Shown piece by piece: positions 1-8,929 of a DNA stretch of 64,000 bases (position 1 is its first letter; each line of letters opens with the position of its first letter). The DNA is taken from contig NZ_CP130720.1 in NCBI RefSeq assembly GCF_035984415.1, positions 496,001 to 560,000 on the forward strand, given 5' to 3'. Both the position numbers and the translations under genes were made by a program. Source of the stretch: Streptomyces sp. NBC_01296. GTDB lineage: Bacteria; Actinomycetota; Actinomycetes; Streptomycetales; Streptomycetaceae. The notes under the pieces were generated by a model, which had not been told where the DNA came from, searched no databases, and saw nothing but the letters and a program-made list of their open reading frames with translations.

Positions 1-6
1 CCCAGA

Positions 7-340
7 TCAGGAAGCCCTGAGCGTCCGGGCGTTCTCCAAGGCGCCGTAGGTGACGATCCGATCGACGCCCGCCGCTCCCGCGTACGACCAGGCTTCGCCC
101 TTCCCCCCCCGTACGCGAAGATCCTGCCGTCCACCGGGTCGGTGGCGCACAGCCCCGCTCCCCGCCGTAGAGACGTCCCGCCGGGCCCCCGACCAGAGCC
201 CAGGTGGCGTGCGCCCGGTCCCCCCGGCCCACCCGTGGACGGCGCTGCGGTCCTGGGCCAGCCCGTACGGGTCCGGGCTGCTGACCACGAACCCGGCTGC
301 GCGGCCGCTGACGGTGCGCCAGCGGCCCGGACAGCCGACC
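7..340 (-). pseudogene. Degraded repeat (beta-propeller/tachylectin-like) protein fragment
   Basis: On the minus strand several phrases typical of actinobacterial propeller repeats can be read, but in different frames: SPDPYGLAQDRSAVHGW (about 290-240), GLCATDPVDGRIFAYGG (about 155-108) and EAWSYAGAAG (about 102-75). The last switch falls at a run of C bases near 110-119, suggesting a homopolymer frameshift. There is no start or stop consistent with an intact gene, and the left part runs to the window edge. I infer a decayed fragment of a secreted repeat protein. The family name is a pattern impression and could be wrong; that it is broken coding sequence is more certain. Confidence 0.4.
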
Positions 341-352
341 CGCCCTCCGCTA

Positions 353-1026
353 TCAGGAGGCCTGGCGAGCCAGGGATACGCCCTGGTACCCGCGATCGAC
401 ACCTGCTTCCCCGATCCGGAGGCGAGCGGGAGCACCGCCGAGGAGGTCAACGCCCTCAATCACGCGGTTCCGTTCCCCTTCACCAGCGACGACCTGAACC
501 GGCACGGGCTGGACACCCGGGTGATCGACGTCGTCGAGGGCCTGCTCGGCACCACCGACCTGCGGCTGACGAGCTCCTTCATCCAGGCCAAGTACGGCAC
601 GACCTACGGGGAGAGCCGGGACCAGACGCTGCGCAACGCGCCTGGGCGGCCAGCAGCCTGGTGCACCCGCGTGCGGACGGCGTCTACCAGCGCGTGTACG
701 GCATCCTCTACCTGACCGACGTGACCGTGGACACCGCGCCCACCTATGTCGTCGACCGCGCCGCACCACGGGCTCCCCCTGCTGACCGACGCGGGCAAGG
801 GCTCGTACGACAAGGCCGAACATCCCGGACCGAAGTGGAACACCCTGCACGAGCTCATGGTCGAACTGGATCCGCGCCAGCGCCACCTCCTGGGCTTCCC
901 GCCCCCGGGGACGACCACTGGACCGACGAGACGATCGGGCACCTGGAGCGGATGTACCCCGGGATCGATTCCAAGCCCTACCTGCCGCCGACACCGGCCC
1001 AGGTCCCGACCCAGGTCGCCCGGTGA
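353..1026 (+). pseudogene. Frameshifted phytanoyl-CoA dioxygenase (PhyH) family gene
   Basis: The plus strand encodes, in successive frames, a protein resembling Fe(II)/2-oxoglutarate dioxygenases of the PhyH family. One frame (353-640) reads GYALVPAIDTCFPDP to YGESRDQTLRN, a second (about 640-765) VHPRADGVYQRVYGILYLTDVTVDTAPTY, then LLTDAGKGSYDKAEHPG (about 779-829), and finally DDHWTDETIGHLERMYPGI to the TGA at 1024. At least three frame changes are needed. The first falls where the family's metal-binding His-x-Asp would be expected (QTLRN where QTLHND is usual). No good start is visible upstream, so the gene is both frameshifted and probably truncated. It lies directly before a decayed prenyltransferase-like gene and may once have belonged to the same biosynthetic group. 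Confidence 0.55.
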
Positions 1027-1050
1027 CGACGGAGCGGTCCGGGTACGCGG

Positions 1051-1640
1051 GACTGGCTGGAACGCCTGGGCGTCGCGCGCCTGGAGCGGGCCCGGGAGGT
1101 CGCCGACCTGTTCCGGCCGCGCAGCGAGCGGACGGCGTTCGGGATGTGCCTGGCGGCTTCGGTCCGCGCCTCGGGCATCGCCCGCCCCAAGGTGTACTTC
1201 GACACGCTGGCGGCGGGCACCGAACACAGCCGGGAGACCGTCGGGACGGCGCTCGACCGGCTCGGCCGGGGCGGGGCGTGGAGCTGGCTGCAGCGCCACG
1301 ATCCGCAGGGCATGGCACACCTGATGCCGGCCTTCTTCGCGCTCGACCTGGACGGAGGACGCGCCGGGGGTGCGCCCGACCCTGTGCTGGAGCATGACCT
1401 CGCGCCACGGGGCGCGGCCGGACGACGCCACGTTGTACCTGCCGTTCCACCTGTACTCCCCCCCAGCAGCAGGAGACGCACAGCCGGCTGCGAAGGAGGC
1501 TCGACCCCGCGCTCCCGGCCCGGGTGGGGCGGCTGGTCGGCGACCAGGCCGCGGCCGTGGAGGGGCGGGCGAATCCGTTCCCCTGGGCGGCGGCCAAGCT
1601 GGTCGGCAGCTGCCGGAGCGCGCCGCAGCCGAGGCGGACC
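1051..1640 (+). pseudogene. Frameshifted indole (DMATS/ABBA-type) prenyltransferase remnant
   Basis: From 1051 one frame reads DWLERLGVARLERAREVADL, then PKVYFDTLAAG, TALDRLG and FFALDLDGG (to about 1367). This order resembles bacterial tryptophan dimethylallyltransferase-like prenyltransferases, where a KVY strand, an ALxRLG helix and an FSLDL strand follow one another. The frame then changes and ATLYLPFHLYS (about 1433-1465), the usual C-terminal strand, appears in another frame. A third frame (1524 on) stays open but is not recognised. No single start-to-stop ORF covers these pieces. The family assignment rests on short motifs only; an unrelated ABBA-fold enzyme is possible. Confidence 0.45.
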
Positions 1641-1752
1641 GGGCACGACGGGAGGGTCCGCCCCGTTGTGTTTCGCGGTCCTGCACGAGGGCAGATGGGC
1701 GACCCGCGCCGGGTGCGGGCGTGCTGCGGGCCGCCGACCGGGACTGCGTGCC

Positions 1753-2844
1753 TCAGGGCTCACGCAGGCGTACGGCGAGGGCCGCGATGTCATCGTCGAG
1801 GCGTCCCCGGCTGTAGTGGACGAGGTCGCGGTGAAGGGCCGTGAGCAGCTCGCGGGGCGGTGTCGGGGGCTGTCGACCCATCCAGGCTGCCAGCGGGAAG
1901 AACTCGCCGTTGCGGGCGCGGGTCTCGGCGATCCCGTCGGTATAGAGGAGCAGCAGGTCGCCGGGGGCGAAGTCGAAGGTGTCCACGCTGTAGTGATCGC
2001 CGATCAGTTCCGCGAGGCTGAGCAGCGGCGAGGGGGTGGCGGGCTCGAGGACACGGAGTTTGCCGCGGTTCAGGAGCAGTGGCGGGGGGTGTCCGCAGTT
2101 GAGGATGTCAATATGTCGGCCTTCGTGGGGGATCTCGGCGAGAAGGGCGGTGGCGAAGCGCTCCATCGGCCCGTCCGGTGGAAAGGCGGCGTTGTAGCGG
2201 GTGCTGCTGGCGTCCATCCTGCGCGCGACGTTGACCATGTCGGACTCGCCGTAGGCCGCCTCCCTGAAGGCGTTGACGATCGCCGCGGCCGCTCCCACCG
2301 CCGGCAGGCCCTTGCCCCGCACGTCACCGATGAGCAGCCTGATCCCGAAGGGCGTGTCGACCACCTCGTAGAAGTCCCCGCCGATGCGGGCTTCCGCCGC
2401 GGCCGCGAGGTACAGCGACTCGATCTCGACGTTCCCGACGCGGCGCGGCATGGGGCTCAGCACCACCTGTTGTGCCGCGTCGGCGACCAGCCGCACCTGG
2501 AAAAGGGTGCGCTCCCGCTGGAGCCGGAGGTGGCTTCCGTAGGCGGCGGCCACGGTGACCGCGACGATCCCCGCGGCCGTCCACCACGTTCCCAGGTCGG
2601 GGAAGACGAAGCCGAGGCCGATCATCAGGAGGAGGCAGACCGTCCCGAGCAGGACGGTGGGGAGAACCGGCCACATCGCGGCGGCCAGGGCCGGCGCCGC
2701 GGGCAGGAGGCGGCTGAAGGCCATTTCCGGCGGAGTGGCGTAGGCCAAACTGGCGATCACGACGGTCAGAAAGACCGGCGACAGCCGTATAAACGTCCCC
2801 CAGCCGTAACGCCGAGGCAGCCGCGGCCGTCCAGACTCGATCAC
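1753..2844 (-). CDS. Membrane-bound SpoIIE-type PP2C serine phosphatase
   Basis: This probably dephosphorylates an anti-sigma-factor antagonist (STAS protein), the usual role of actinobacterial SpoIIE/RsbU-like phosphatases. From the GTG at 2844 (G-rich tract directly upstream) the protein is about 363 residues. The N-terminal third has several hydrophobic segments (LSPVFLTVVIASLAYA; a Leu/Val/Ile-rich helix near residues 65-90; WWTAAGIVAVTVAAAYG), then a PP2C domain with GGDFYEVVDTPFG, LLIGDVRGKGLPAV, LNCGHPPPLLL and LLYTDGIAETR, the acidic metal-binding motifs of the family. It lies apart from the 9.7-20 kb signalling cluster. The frame is open to 2961, but that extension is Cys-rich and unlike family N-termini, so I prefer the shorter start. 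Confidence 0.85.
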   Translation of the reverse strand: MIESGRPRLPRRYGWGTFIRLSPVFLTVVIASLAYATPPEMAFSRLLPAAPALAAAMWPVLPTVLLGTVCLLLMIGLGFVFPDLGTWWTAAGIVAVTVAAAYGSHLRLQRERTLFQVRLVADAAQQVVLSPMPRRVGNVEIESLYLAAAAEARIGGDFYEVVDTPFGIRLLIGDVRGKGLPAVGAAAAIVNAFREAAYGESDMVNVARRMDASSTRYNAAFPPDGPMERFATALLAEIPHEGRHIDILNCGHPPPLLLNRGKLRVLEPATPSPLLSLAELIGDHYSVDTFDFAPGDLLLLYTDGIAETRARNGEFFPLAAWMGRQPPTPPRELLTALHRDLVHYSRGRLDDDIAALAVRLREP

Positions 2845-3080
2845 ACCCCCCAGAATATCTGCGCAATAACGGCATAGCGCCCTGACGAAGCAAATCGAAC
2901 ATGTGACGCAATATGCGCACCCGGTCCACAACGCGGCGCCGACGGTCGGCTTCTTGGGCACCTTTGGCCGGTTAGGGCAGCCGAGGGGGCCTCTGATCGG
3001 GATTCGGCAGACCGCCCTCGCACCCGCGGGCTACTGTACGGAGACGTCACGTTGCCCACGGTCACCCGAGGAGGAATCCT

Positions 3081-3617
3081 GTGTCATCGCCCTGCGACGC
3101 CCAGCACGCTCCCGCCGGCGATGTCGGTGCGGCACTCCTGCTGATCGACTCCCGGCTCAAAACCGTGTACGACGGCAAGGCCGGGACCGACCCCGAGCAG
3201 CAGCAGCTGATGGACCAGTTCGCCGCCTCACTGGGCCCCGTGGAGGCCGATGACCTGGTGGACGGCGCGTGCACGATCATCTACATGTTCATGCAATGGC
3301 TGCGGATGGCCTACGAGGACCACGACAGGGACGTCATCGAATACGTGGTGCCCAGCTTCGTGGCCTCGATGCGCATGATGCCCAAGAGCATCCGCCCCGA
3401 GGTCATCCCCACCATGGCCGGCCTGATCATCGCCGCCGGCACCGGCCTCAGCCCCAACCTGTGGCGCAAACAGTACGGAGACTGGACCGGGGACGAAATG
3501 AACGCCCTCGAAGCCACCGCCCTGCTGCTCGCGGAGCACATCAACCGGCTCACCGAAGACCACGACTTCGCCACCCGCCTGATCGCCGAAGCCCTGTCCA
3601 GCGCCCACCAGGACTGA
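3081..3617 (+). CDS. Conserved-looking hypothetical protein
   Basis: 178 residues, GTG start with a strong GAGGAGGA ribosome site about 6 bases upstream. Third-position G/C use is typical of real genes here. The protein looks soluble and mostly helical, with one Met-rich amphipathic stretch (IIYMFMQWLRM) and a Pro/Gly-containing segment (PEVIPTMAGLIIAAGTGLSPN). No signal peptide, metal site or known catalytic motif is visible and I do not recognise the family. It ends five bases before the stop of the convergent FAD-oxidase gene, so it is probably monocistronic with its own promoter in the 2962-3068 gap. Confidence 0.75.
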   Translation: MSSPCDAQHAPAGDVGAALLLIDSRLKTVYDGKAGTDPEQQQLMDQFAASLGPVEADDLVDGACTIIYMFMQWLRMAYEDHDRDVIEYVVPSFVASMRMMPKSIRPEVIPTMAGLIIAAGTGLSPNLWRKQYGDWTGDEMNALEATALLLAEHINRLTEDHDFATRLIAEALSSAHQD

Positions 3618-3621
3618 CCGC

Positions 3622-5274
3622 TCAGCCCCGCTCCCCGTCGAAGAGCACTCCCGGGTTGAGGATCCCTGCCGGGTCGAGCGCGTGTTTCGCGGCCCGCAGC
3701 GCCCGGGCGAACGGCTCCGGGCGCTGCCGGTCGTATCCGGGCCGGTGGTCGCGGCCGACGGCGTGGTGGTGGGTGACGGTCGCCCCGTGCGCGCCGAGCA
3801 CGTCCATCGCAGCGGACTTGATCGCGTCCCACATCGCGACCTCCGAACCGCGCCTCGCCGGGGCTATGACGGTGAAGTAGGGCGCGGGGCCGTCGGGGTA
3901 CACGTGGGTGAAACGGCAGTTGATCATCCCCTCCGCGCCGGTGACCTCGCGCACGACGGCGCCCAGGTCCCGGTGCACGGCCTCGTACAGGGCGTCGGCG
4001 CGGTCCCAGGTGCAGGCCGTTTCGAAGGTCTCGCTGATCACGCTCATCCGCGCGAGCCCGTCGCGCAGGTAGGGCATGCGCAGGAACGCGGAGCGCCACG
4101 CGCCGGCCGCGGAGTCATCGGCGGGGCCACCGGCGCGGCCACCGGCCGCGGTCGGGGTCCCGGTCGGGGTCCCGGTCGGCGAACCGCCGTGGTCCTGCGC
4201 CAGGGCGACCAGTTCGGCGAGCCGGTCGGCGACGGGGAAGTGCGCGGACTCCACCCCGAGGACGAGCACGCTCCGGCCGCCGCCGGCCACGCCCGCGAGC
4301 GCCGCCTCGCCCGGATCGAGCAGCCGGCAGTTGGCCGGGTGCAGGCCCGACTGCGCGATGGCGCGGACCGCACCGGCCGCGGCCTTGAAGTCGTCGAACA
4401 GGACCGAGGCGGACGCCTTGTGGCGGGGCCGCTCCTGCAGCCGCATCCATGCCTCGGTGATCACGCCCAGCGTGCCCTCCGATCCCAGGAACAGTCGGTC
4501 GGGGGACGGGCCCGCGCCCGAGCCGGGTACGCGCAGCGACTCGTTGACGCCGACCGGGGTGACCACGCGCAAGGACTCGGTCAGATCGTCGATGTGGGTG
4601 AGGAGCGTGGCGTAGTGGCCGCCGGCCCGGGTCGCCAGCCAGCCGCCGAGGGTGGAGAACTCGAAGCTCTGCGGAAAGTGGCGCAGGGTCAGCCCGTGCC
4701 GCCTCAGCTGGGCTTCGAGGTCGGGCCCGAGCACGCCCGCCTGGATCCGCGCCGCCCTGCTGGCGGTGTCGATGTCGAGCACGCGGTCGAGGGCGGCGAG
4801 GTCGAGCGAGACCACGCCGCGGCGCCGGTCCCCGCGGTACTCCACTCCCCCGACCACCGAACTGCCCGCTCCGTAGGGCACGACGACCGCGTCCGCGTTC
4901 TCGGCCCAGTCCAGGAGGTCCACGACGTCCTGCTCGCAGCGGGGGAAGGCGACCTGGTCCGGTGCCGCACCGAGTTCGCCGCGCAGGGCCCGTACGACGT
5001 CGCGGTAGGCCTTGCCGTAGGTGTGGGAGGCCCGGTCCGGCGGGGTGTCGGACATCAGGTGGGCGAGGGAGGACGGCGGGCTGACCCGCGGCTTCGGCAG
5101 ATCGACGCAGCGGACGCCGGGCACCGGCAGCGGGGTGTCGGCCGCACCGGGGACCAGCGCGCCGAGGGCGGCGCACTCGCTGTCGGGCAAGGCCTTGTCC
5201 TCGGCGCCCCAGCCCCACCAGGAACGGCGGCGTCGGGGCGAGGCGAGAGGGGCGGCGGGCACGGACTCGGCCAT
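3622..5274 (-). CDS. FAD-linked oxidase, alkyldihydroxyacetonephosphate-synthase-like
   Basis: A 550-residue cytoplasmic flavoprotein of the vanillyl-alcohol-oxidase superfamily. The FAD-binding half shows VVPYGAGSSVVGGVE (about residue 145), FSTLGGWLATRAGGHYA and LGSEGTLGVITEAW. The C-terminal half has VTHHHAVGRDHRPGY, the His-rich signature of alkyl-DHAP synthase-like enzymes and related (S)-2-hydroxyacid oxidases, and ends LDPAGILNPGVLF as is usual. A short Thr-Gly-Thr-Pro repeat encoded by a tandem 12-mer near 4150-4190 is a lineage-specific linker. The ATG at 5274 has GGAGG about 9 bases upstream. It diverges from a TetR gene across a 61-bp gap containing a strong operator and is very likely that regulator's target. 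The substrate is unknown; a lipid or hydroxyacid is plausible. Confidence 0.88.
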   Translation of the reverse strand: MAESVPAAPLASPRRRRSWWGWGAEDKALPDSECAALGALVPGAADTPLPVPGVRCVDLPKPRVSPPSSLAHLMSDTPPDRASHTYGKAYRDVVRALRGELGAAPDQVAFPRCEQDVVDLLDWAENADAVVVPYGAGSSVVGGVEYRGDRRRGVVSLDLAALDRVLDIDTASRAARIQAGVLGPDLEAQLRRHGLTLRHFPQSFEFSTLGGWLATRAGGHYATLLTHIDDLTESLRVVTPVGVNESLRVPGSGAGPSPDRLFLGSEGTLGVITEAWMRLQERPRHKASASVLFDDFKAAAGAVRAIAQSGLHPANCRLLDPGEAALAGVAGGGRSVLVLGVESAHFPVADRLAELVALAQDHGGSPTGTPTGTPTAAGGRAGGPADDSAAGAWRSAFLRMPYLRDGLARMSVISETFETACTWDRADALYEAVHRDLGAVVREVTGAEGMINCRFTHVYPDGPAPYFTVIAPARRGSEVAMWDAIKSAAMDVLGAHGATVTHHHAVGRDHRPGYDRQRPEPFARALRAAKHALDPAGILNPGVLFDGERG

Positions 5275-5290
5275 GGTGATATAACCCTCC

Positions 5291-5318
5291 GGTAATTTAC
5301 CGCTTGGTAATTTACTGC
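5291..5318. promoter_or_regulatory. TetR-type operator between oxidase and regulator genes
   Basis: The AT-rich gap holds two direct copies of GGTAATTTAC(C/T)GC (5291 and 5306) that also form the inverted repeat TTACC-gctt-GGTAA (5297-5310), followed by TTACTG (5312-5317). It lies 17 bases from the oxidase ATG and 18 from the tetR ATG, where a bound repressor would cover both promoters. The pattern TTACC-N4-GGTAA-N-TTACTG recurs upstream of the lipase gene at 37.3 kb. Repeats are seen; binding by the adjacent TetR is inferred. Confidence 0.7.
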
Positions 5319-5335
5319 ACCGTATAGTTCGCCTC

Positions 5336-6016
5336 ATGGACTCCACAAGCGCCGGCACCGCACCGGGCACCCCGCCGACCGCCTCGCCGCCGCCGGGCAA
5401 GCGCCGAGGCAGACCGGCGGGGACGAAGGGCGTACCGCGCGCCGAGCGCGAGGAGCAGATCCTCGCCGCCGCGATGGAGGAGTTCGGCCGGCACGGACAC
5501 GCGCCCGCGTCGATGGCCGCGATCGCCCGGCGGGTGGGCGTGACGAAGCCGATGCTCTACGCCTACTTCGACTCGAAGGACGGGCTCTACCTCGCCTGCC
5601 TCGAACACATCGCCGCCCGCGTCATCGCGGCCATCGACGCGGCGATAGCCGGCGGACCGGCCGCCATGGCCGAGGAGCGGCTCCCCCACGCCGTCCTCAC
5701 CAGCCTCTTCACGGCCCTCGAAGACCGGCGCCACGCCTGGTTCGTCCTCTACGACAGGACCTTGCCGCCGGGATCCGAACTGCGCCTCGCCGCCCAGCGG
5801 CACCGCGAGGCCATCGACGGGCTCGCCGCGACCGGCACCGCGGCACTGCTGAGCGGCCACGGCAACGAGGACCCCCTCGACGCCGACGCCCTCAAGCACG
5901 TGTGGACGGGCACCGTCAGCGCCCTGATGGGCTGGTGGATCGCCCACCCCGAACAGTCCGCCCAGGACATGAGCACCCGCTGCGCCCGCCTGCTCACGGC
6001 CATCCGCACCGCCTGA
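5336..6016 (+). CDS. TetR/AcrR family transcriptional regulator
   Basis: 226 residues. After a Pro/Ala-rich, basic N-terminal arm (about 30 residues, with GKRRGRPAGTKG) comes a canonical TetR helix-turn-helix: REEQILAAAMEEFGRHGHAPASM, then IARRVGVTKPMLYAYFDSKDGLYLACL (about residues 40-95). The rest is a helical ligand-binding domain with Trp-rich helices near 190 (GWWIAHPE). It diverges from the FAD-oxidase gene with only 61 bases between, and the operator in that gap fits autoregulation and control of the oxidase. The ligand is unknown; a fatty or hydroxy acid would fit the enzyme but is inference. Confidence 0.9.
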   Translation: MDSTSAGTAPGTPPTASPPPGKRRGRPAGTKGVPRAEREEQILAAAMEEFGRHGHAPASMAAIARRVGVTKPMLYAYFDSKDGLYLACLEHIAARVIAAIDAAIAGGPAAMAEERLPHAVLTSLFTALEDRRHAWFVLYDRTLPPGSELRLAAQRHREAIDGLAATGTAALLSGHGNEDPLDADALKHVWTGTVSALMGWWIAHPEQSAQDMSTRCARLLTAIRTA

Positions 6017-6153
6017 CCCCGGCGCTGTGATCAACGCGGCTGGATCATCGGGGGGGTGAGGCGGGCGAAACCCGGATGATGCTCAGGCCGTGGGCTCGGG
6101 GGCTCCGGCGCCGGTGCACGCATGACCGCGCGCTCCCGGGTAACACGCCGTCA

Positions 6154-7902
6154 ATGAGCAAAGCACACGACGCGAACACCAGATCCGGCCGTCTTCTCCT
6201 GCTGCTGCCCTTGCAGGCGGGGTGCGTCGCGGGCTTTGGCCTGCTGGTGTCCGGGCGCCTGGCACGCCGGTGGCCGCTGTCCGCGGAGGACGGCGTCAAC
6301 CGCGCCCTGGCGGCCCGGCGCAGTCTGCCCGCCACCGTGCTCTCGGACGCGGTGTCGTTACTGGCCGGGACCGGCAGCGTGATCGCGCTGACGCTGCTGG
6401 CCTGCGTCGCACTGGTGTGGGTGCCCCGCGTGCCCCGGTGGCGGGAGGCGGTGTTCCTGGCGGTCTCCGTTGCCGCGCAGTCCGCCGTGTTCGTGCTCGT
6501 CACGCTCGTGGTGGAGCGGCCCAGGCCCGATGTGCCCCACCTGGACGCGGCGCCGCCGACGTCCAGTTTCCCCTCCGGGCACGTCGGGGCCTCCGTGGCG
6601 CTCTTCGGGGGTCTGGCCGTTCTCGCGGCGGGGCGACTGCGCGGTGCCCGGCGAAGCGTCGTGGTGGGTGTGCTCCTGCTGCTCCCCTTGGCCGTGGCCG
6701 GATCCCGGGTCTACCGGGGCATGCATCATCCCTCGGACGTGGTGGCGGGGCTGCTGAACGGCGCCTGCACGCTGCTCGTCGTGGCGCACGCACTGTTGCT
6801 GCCGGGCACCGGGGCCGCACCCGAGCCGGCAGCCCGTGGCGGCCTGCCCGCGGCACGCCCCGGCGGGGGCGGCGCCGGGACGTCGTCCGGGCCTCGGGGC
6901 CGGGTCGTGGTGGTCCGTCATCCGCGCGCGTGCGGCGGTGAAACGGCCGCACGGGTGCGAGCCGTGCTGCGCAGCCACGGGTACGCCGACCAGGTGTGGG
7001 CGCAGACCTCCGTCGAAGAGCCGTGCGGCGCGCTGGCCGCGCGCACGGCCGAGGCGGACACCTCCCTGGTCGTGGTCTGCGGAGGCGACGGCACGGTACG
7101 GGCCTGCGCCGACGTGGTGGCCGGCACCGGGATCCCCCTGGCGATCGTGCCCTGCGGTACCGGCAACCTCCTGGCGCGCAACCTGCGGCTGCCCGCCGAT
7201 CCGGCGGCCGCCCTGCAGGAGGCCCTGTCCGGAGAGGCCGTCGGGCTCGACGTGGGCCGGGTCGGCGGCGACGGCTTCGCGCCGACAAGGTTCGCGGTCA
7301 TGGCGGGTGCCGGTTTCGACGCGGCCATGGTGCGGGACGCATCGGCTCGGCTCAAGAAGCGCCTGGGCTGGGCCGCGTACATCGTCTCGGCCCTGCGCCA
7401 TCTGCGCGATCCCCGGATGCGGCTGACGATCCGGCTCGACGGGGCCGCCCCGCTGGAGCGGCGGGCCCGCATGGTCGTCATCGGCAACGTCGGCTCGCTG
7501 CAGGGCGGGCTGCCGCTCCTCCCGGACGCGCGGCCCGACAGCGGCCGGCTGGAGATGGTGCTGCTCGACCCCCGCGGGGCCGGAGGGTGGCTCGCGGCGG
7601 CCGGGCACCTCGCCTCCCGCACAACGGGCGGGCGGGCCCGTCCATCTCCCGGCAGGTCCGGGCGGCGGGCGGCACGCGGCGCGCTGGAGTACTTCAGTGC
7701 GGCCCGGATCGAGCTCCGCTTCGCCCGTGCTCAACCGCGGGAGCTCGACGGTGACGCGTTCCCGGCCGGTACGCGGGTGACCGCAGAGGTCGAGCCGGGG
7801 GCGCTTCGGGTGTGCCTCCCCGTGCCCGCGGGGAGCGGTATGCCGGACGAGCTAGTGACGGACGGGGCGCAGGGGGCGGCCGCCCTCTGGGCCGTGGACT
7901 GA
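6154..7902 (+). CDS. PAP2 phosphatase fused to diacylglycerol kinase-like domain, with TTA codon
   Basis: A two-domain lipid enzyme of about 582 residues. The N-terminal half is a membrane PAP2 phosphatase with several hydrophobic helices and the motifs VVERPRPD, SSFPSGHVGAS and SRVYRGMHHPSDVVAG, carrying the acid-phosphatase Arg, His and Asp. After a Gly/Pro linker the C-terminal half is a DAG/sphingosine kinase-like catalytic domain with VVCGGDGTVRACADV, IVPCGTGNLLARNL and a final ELDGDAFP segment. It may interconvert phosphatidic acid-type and diacylglycerol-type lipids at the membrane. Codon 69 is TTA (6358-6360), read in Streptomyces by the developmentally regulated bldA tRNA. The start is uncertain: ATG 6154 lacks a clear ribosome site and the frame is open to 6076. 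YihY and PAP2 genes follow in the same direction. Confidence 0.85.
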   Translation: MSKAHDANTRSGRLLLLLPLQAGCVAGFGLLVSGRLARRWPLSAEDGVNRALAARRSLPATVLSDAVSLLAGTGSVIALTLLACVALVWVPRVPRWREAVFLAVSVAAQSAVFVLVTLVVERPRPDVPHLDAAPPTSSFPSGHVGASVALFGGLAVLAAGRLRGARRSVVVGVLLLLPLAVAGSRVYRGMHHPSDVVAGLLNGACTLLVVAHALLLPGTGAAPEPAARGGLPAARPGGGGAGTSSGPRGRVVVVRHPRACGGETAARVRAVLRSHGYADQVWAQTSVEEPCGALAARTAEADTSLVVVCGGDGTVRACADVVAGTGIPLAIVPCGTGNLLARNLRLPADPAAALQEALSGEAVGLDVGRVGGDGFAPTRFAVMAGAGFDAAMVRDASARLKKRLGWAAYIVSALRHLRDPRMRLTIRLDGAAPLERRARMVVIGNVGSLQGGLPLLPDARPDSGRLEMVLLDPRGAGGWLAAAGHLASRTTGGRARPSPGRSGRRAARGALEYFSAARIELRFARAQPRELDGDAFPAGTRVTAEVEPGALRVCLPVPAGSGMPDELVTDGAQGAAALWAVD

Positions 7903-7948
7903 ACCCGCACGCCTGCGCGGAACATCCAGGGGGATGGGAGGAACGGTC

Positions 7949-8929
7949 ATGGGCACCGCCACACGGGTACCGCCACGCATCGAAGTCGAGGCCGCCGAAG
8001 CCGAGTTGTACACGGAGGGCGAGGGCCTCTCCGGTGAGGAGGCATGGGCCGCACTGCGCCGTCACGGCGGCTGGAACCTCGTACGGGACTCCTTCATCCG
8101 GTTCCGCTACGCCGACGGGTTCAGCCACTCCCGTGCCCTGGCCCTTCAGACGGTCCTCTCGATCCTGCCGCTCGCCATCGCGCTCATCGGCCTGTCCGGT
8201 GTGCTGCACACCGAGGACATCGGACGCATGGCCGAGCTGACGATCCGCCGGATCGTCAGCGGCCCCAGCCACGACGTCGTGGACGACGCCCTGCGCGAGA
8301 GCCGCCGCCAGGCCGGGGACGGAGGGGAGGCGGCCCTCTGGCTCGGCCTGCTGTTCTCCATCGCCAACGTCACCACCGGCATGTGCCAGGTGGAACGCGG
8401 CGCGAACCGCATCTACGGCGTGGAGCGCGACCGCCCGTTCCTCCACAAGTACACCCGCGGGCTGGTCATGGCGGTGGTGGCCGGGCTGCCCCTCGGGCTC
8501 GCCTTCTCGGTCACCGTCCTCGGTTCCGACCTCGGGCTCGCCATGACGGAGACCTACCACCTCGGCGCGGCCGCGCAGCGGGTGTGGGACGTCCTGCGCT
8601 GGCCCGTCGGGATCCTGCTGGCCGTGGTCGCCACCAGCGCCGTCTTCCGCCGCTCGCCCCGGCGTACGCAGCCGGGGTACACCTGGCTGGCCTTCGGCGC
8701 CGGCGTGTACCTGGTGCTGTGGCTCGGCGCGACGTGGGGGCTGAGCCTGTACGTCGGGGCGAGCAGTTCCTTCACCACCGTGTACGGGCCGCTCAGCGCG
8801 TTCATGTCGCTGCTGCTGTGGTCGTACCTGACCTCGCTCGCCCTCTTCCTCGGCCTGTCCTTCGCCGCTCAGCTCGAGGCGGTACGGGCGGGGGTGGCCG
8901 GCCCGGTCAAGAAAGATCCCGGGGTATGA
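7949..8929 (+). CDS. YihY/BrkB family inner-membrane protein
   Basis: 326 residues with six predicted membrane segments, the YihY/BrkB family architecture (once misnamed RNase BN). Family motifs are FIRFRYADGFSHSRALALQTVLSILPLAIALIG at the first helix, the connecting region with NVTTGMCQVERGANRIYGVER, and the last helices with FTTVYGPLSAFMSLLLWSYLTS. The ATG at 7949 follows GGGAGGAA by 8 bases; an in-frame ATG at 7934 is less well placed. It ends in an ATGA overlap with the PAP2 gene, so the two are translationally coupled. The function of the family is not settled (transport or envelope integrity); the lipid-phosphatase neighbours suggest an envelope role. Confidence 0.9.
   Translation: MGTATRVPPRIEVEAAEAELYTEGEGLSGEEAWAALRRHGGWNLVRDSFIRFRYADGFSHSRALALQTVLSILPLAIALIGLSGVLHTEDIGRMAELTIRRIVSGPSHDVVDDALRESRRQAGDGGEAALWLGLLFSIANVTTGMCQVERGANRIYGVERDRPFLHKYTRGLVMAVVAGLPLGLAFSVTVLGSDLGLAMTETYHLGAAAQRVWDVLRWPVGILLAVVATSAVFRRSPRRTQPGYTWLAFGAGVYLVLWLGATWGLSLYVGASSSFTTVYGPLSAFMSLLLWSYLTSLALFLGLSFAAQLEAVRAGVAGPVKKDPGV

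Noticed and set aside
4150..4190. Tandem GGTCGGGGTCCC repeat
   Set aside because: It encodes an in-frame Thr-Gly-Thr-Pro linker within the FAD-oxidase gene; a coding repeat, not a regulatory element.
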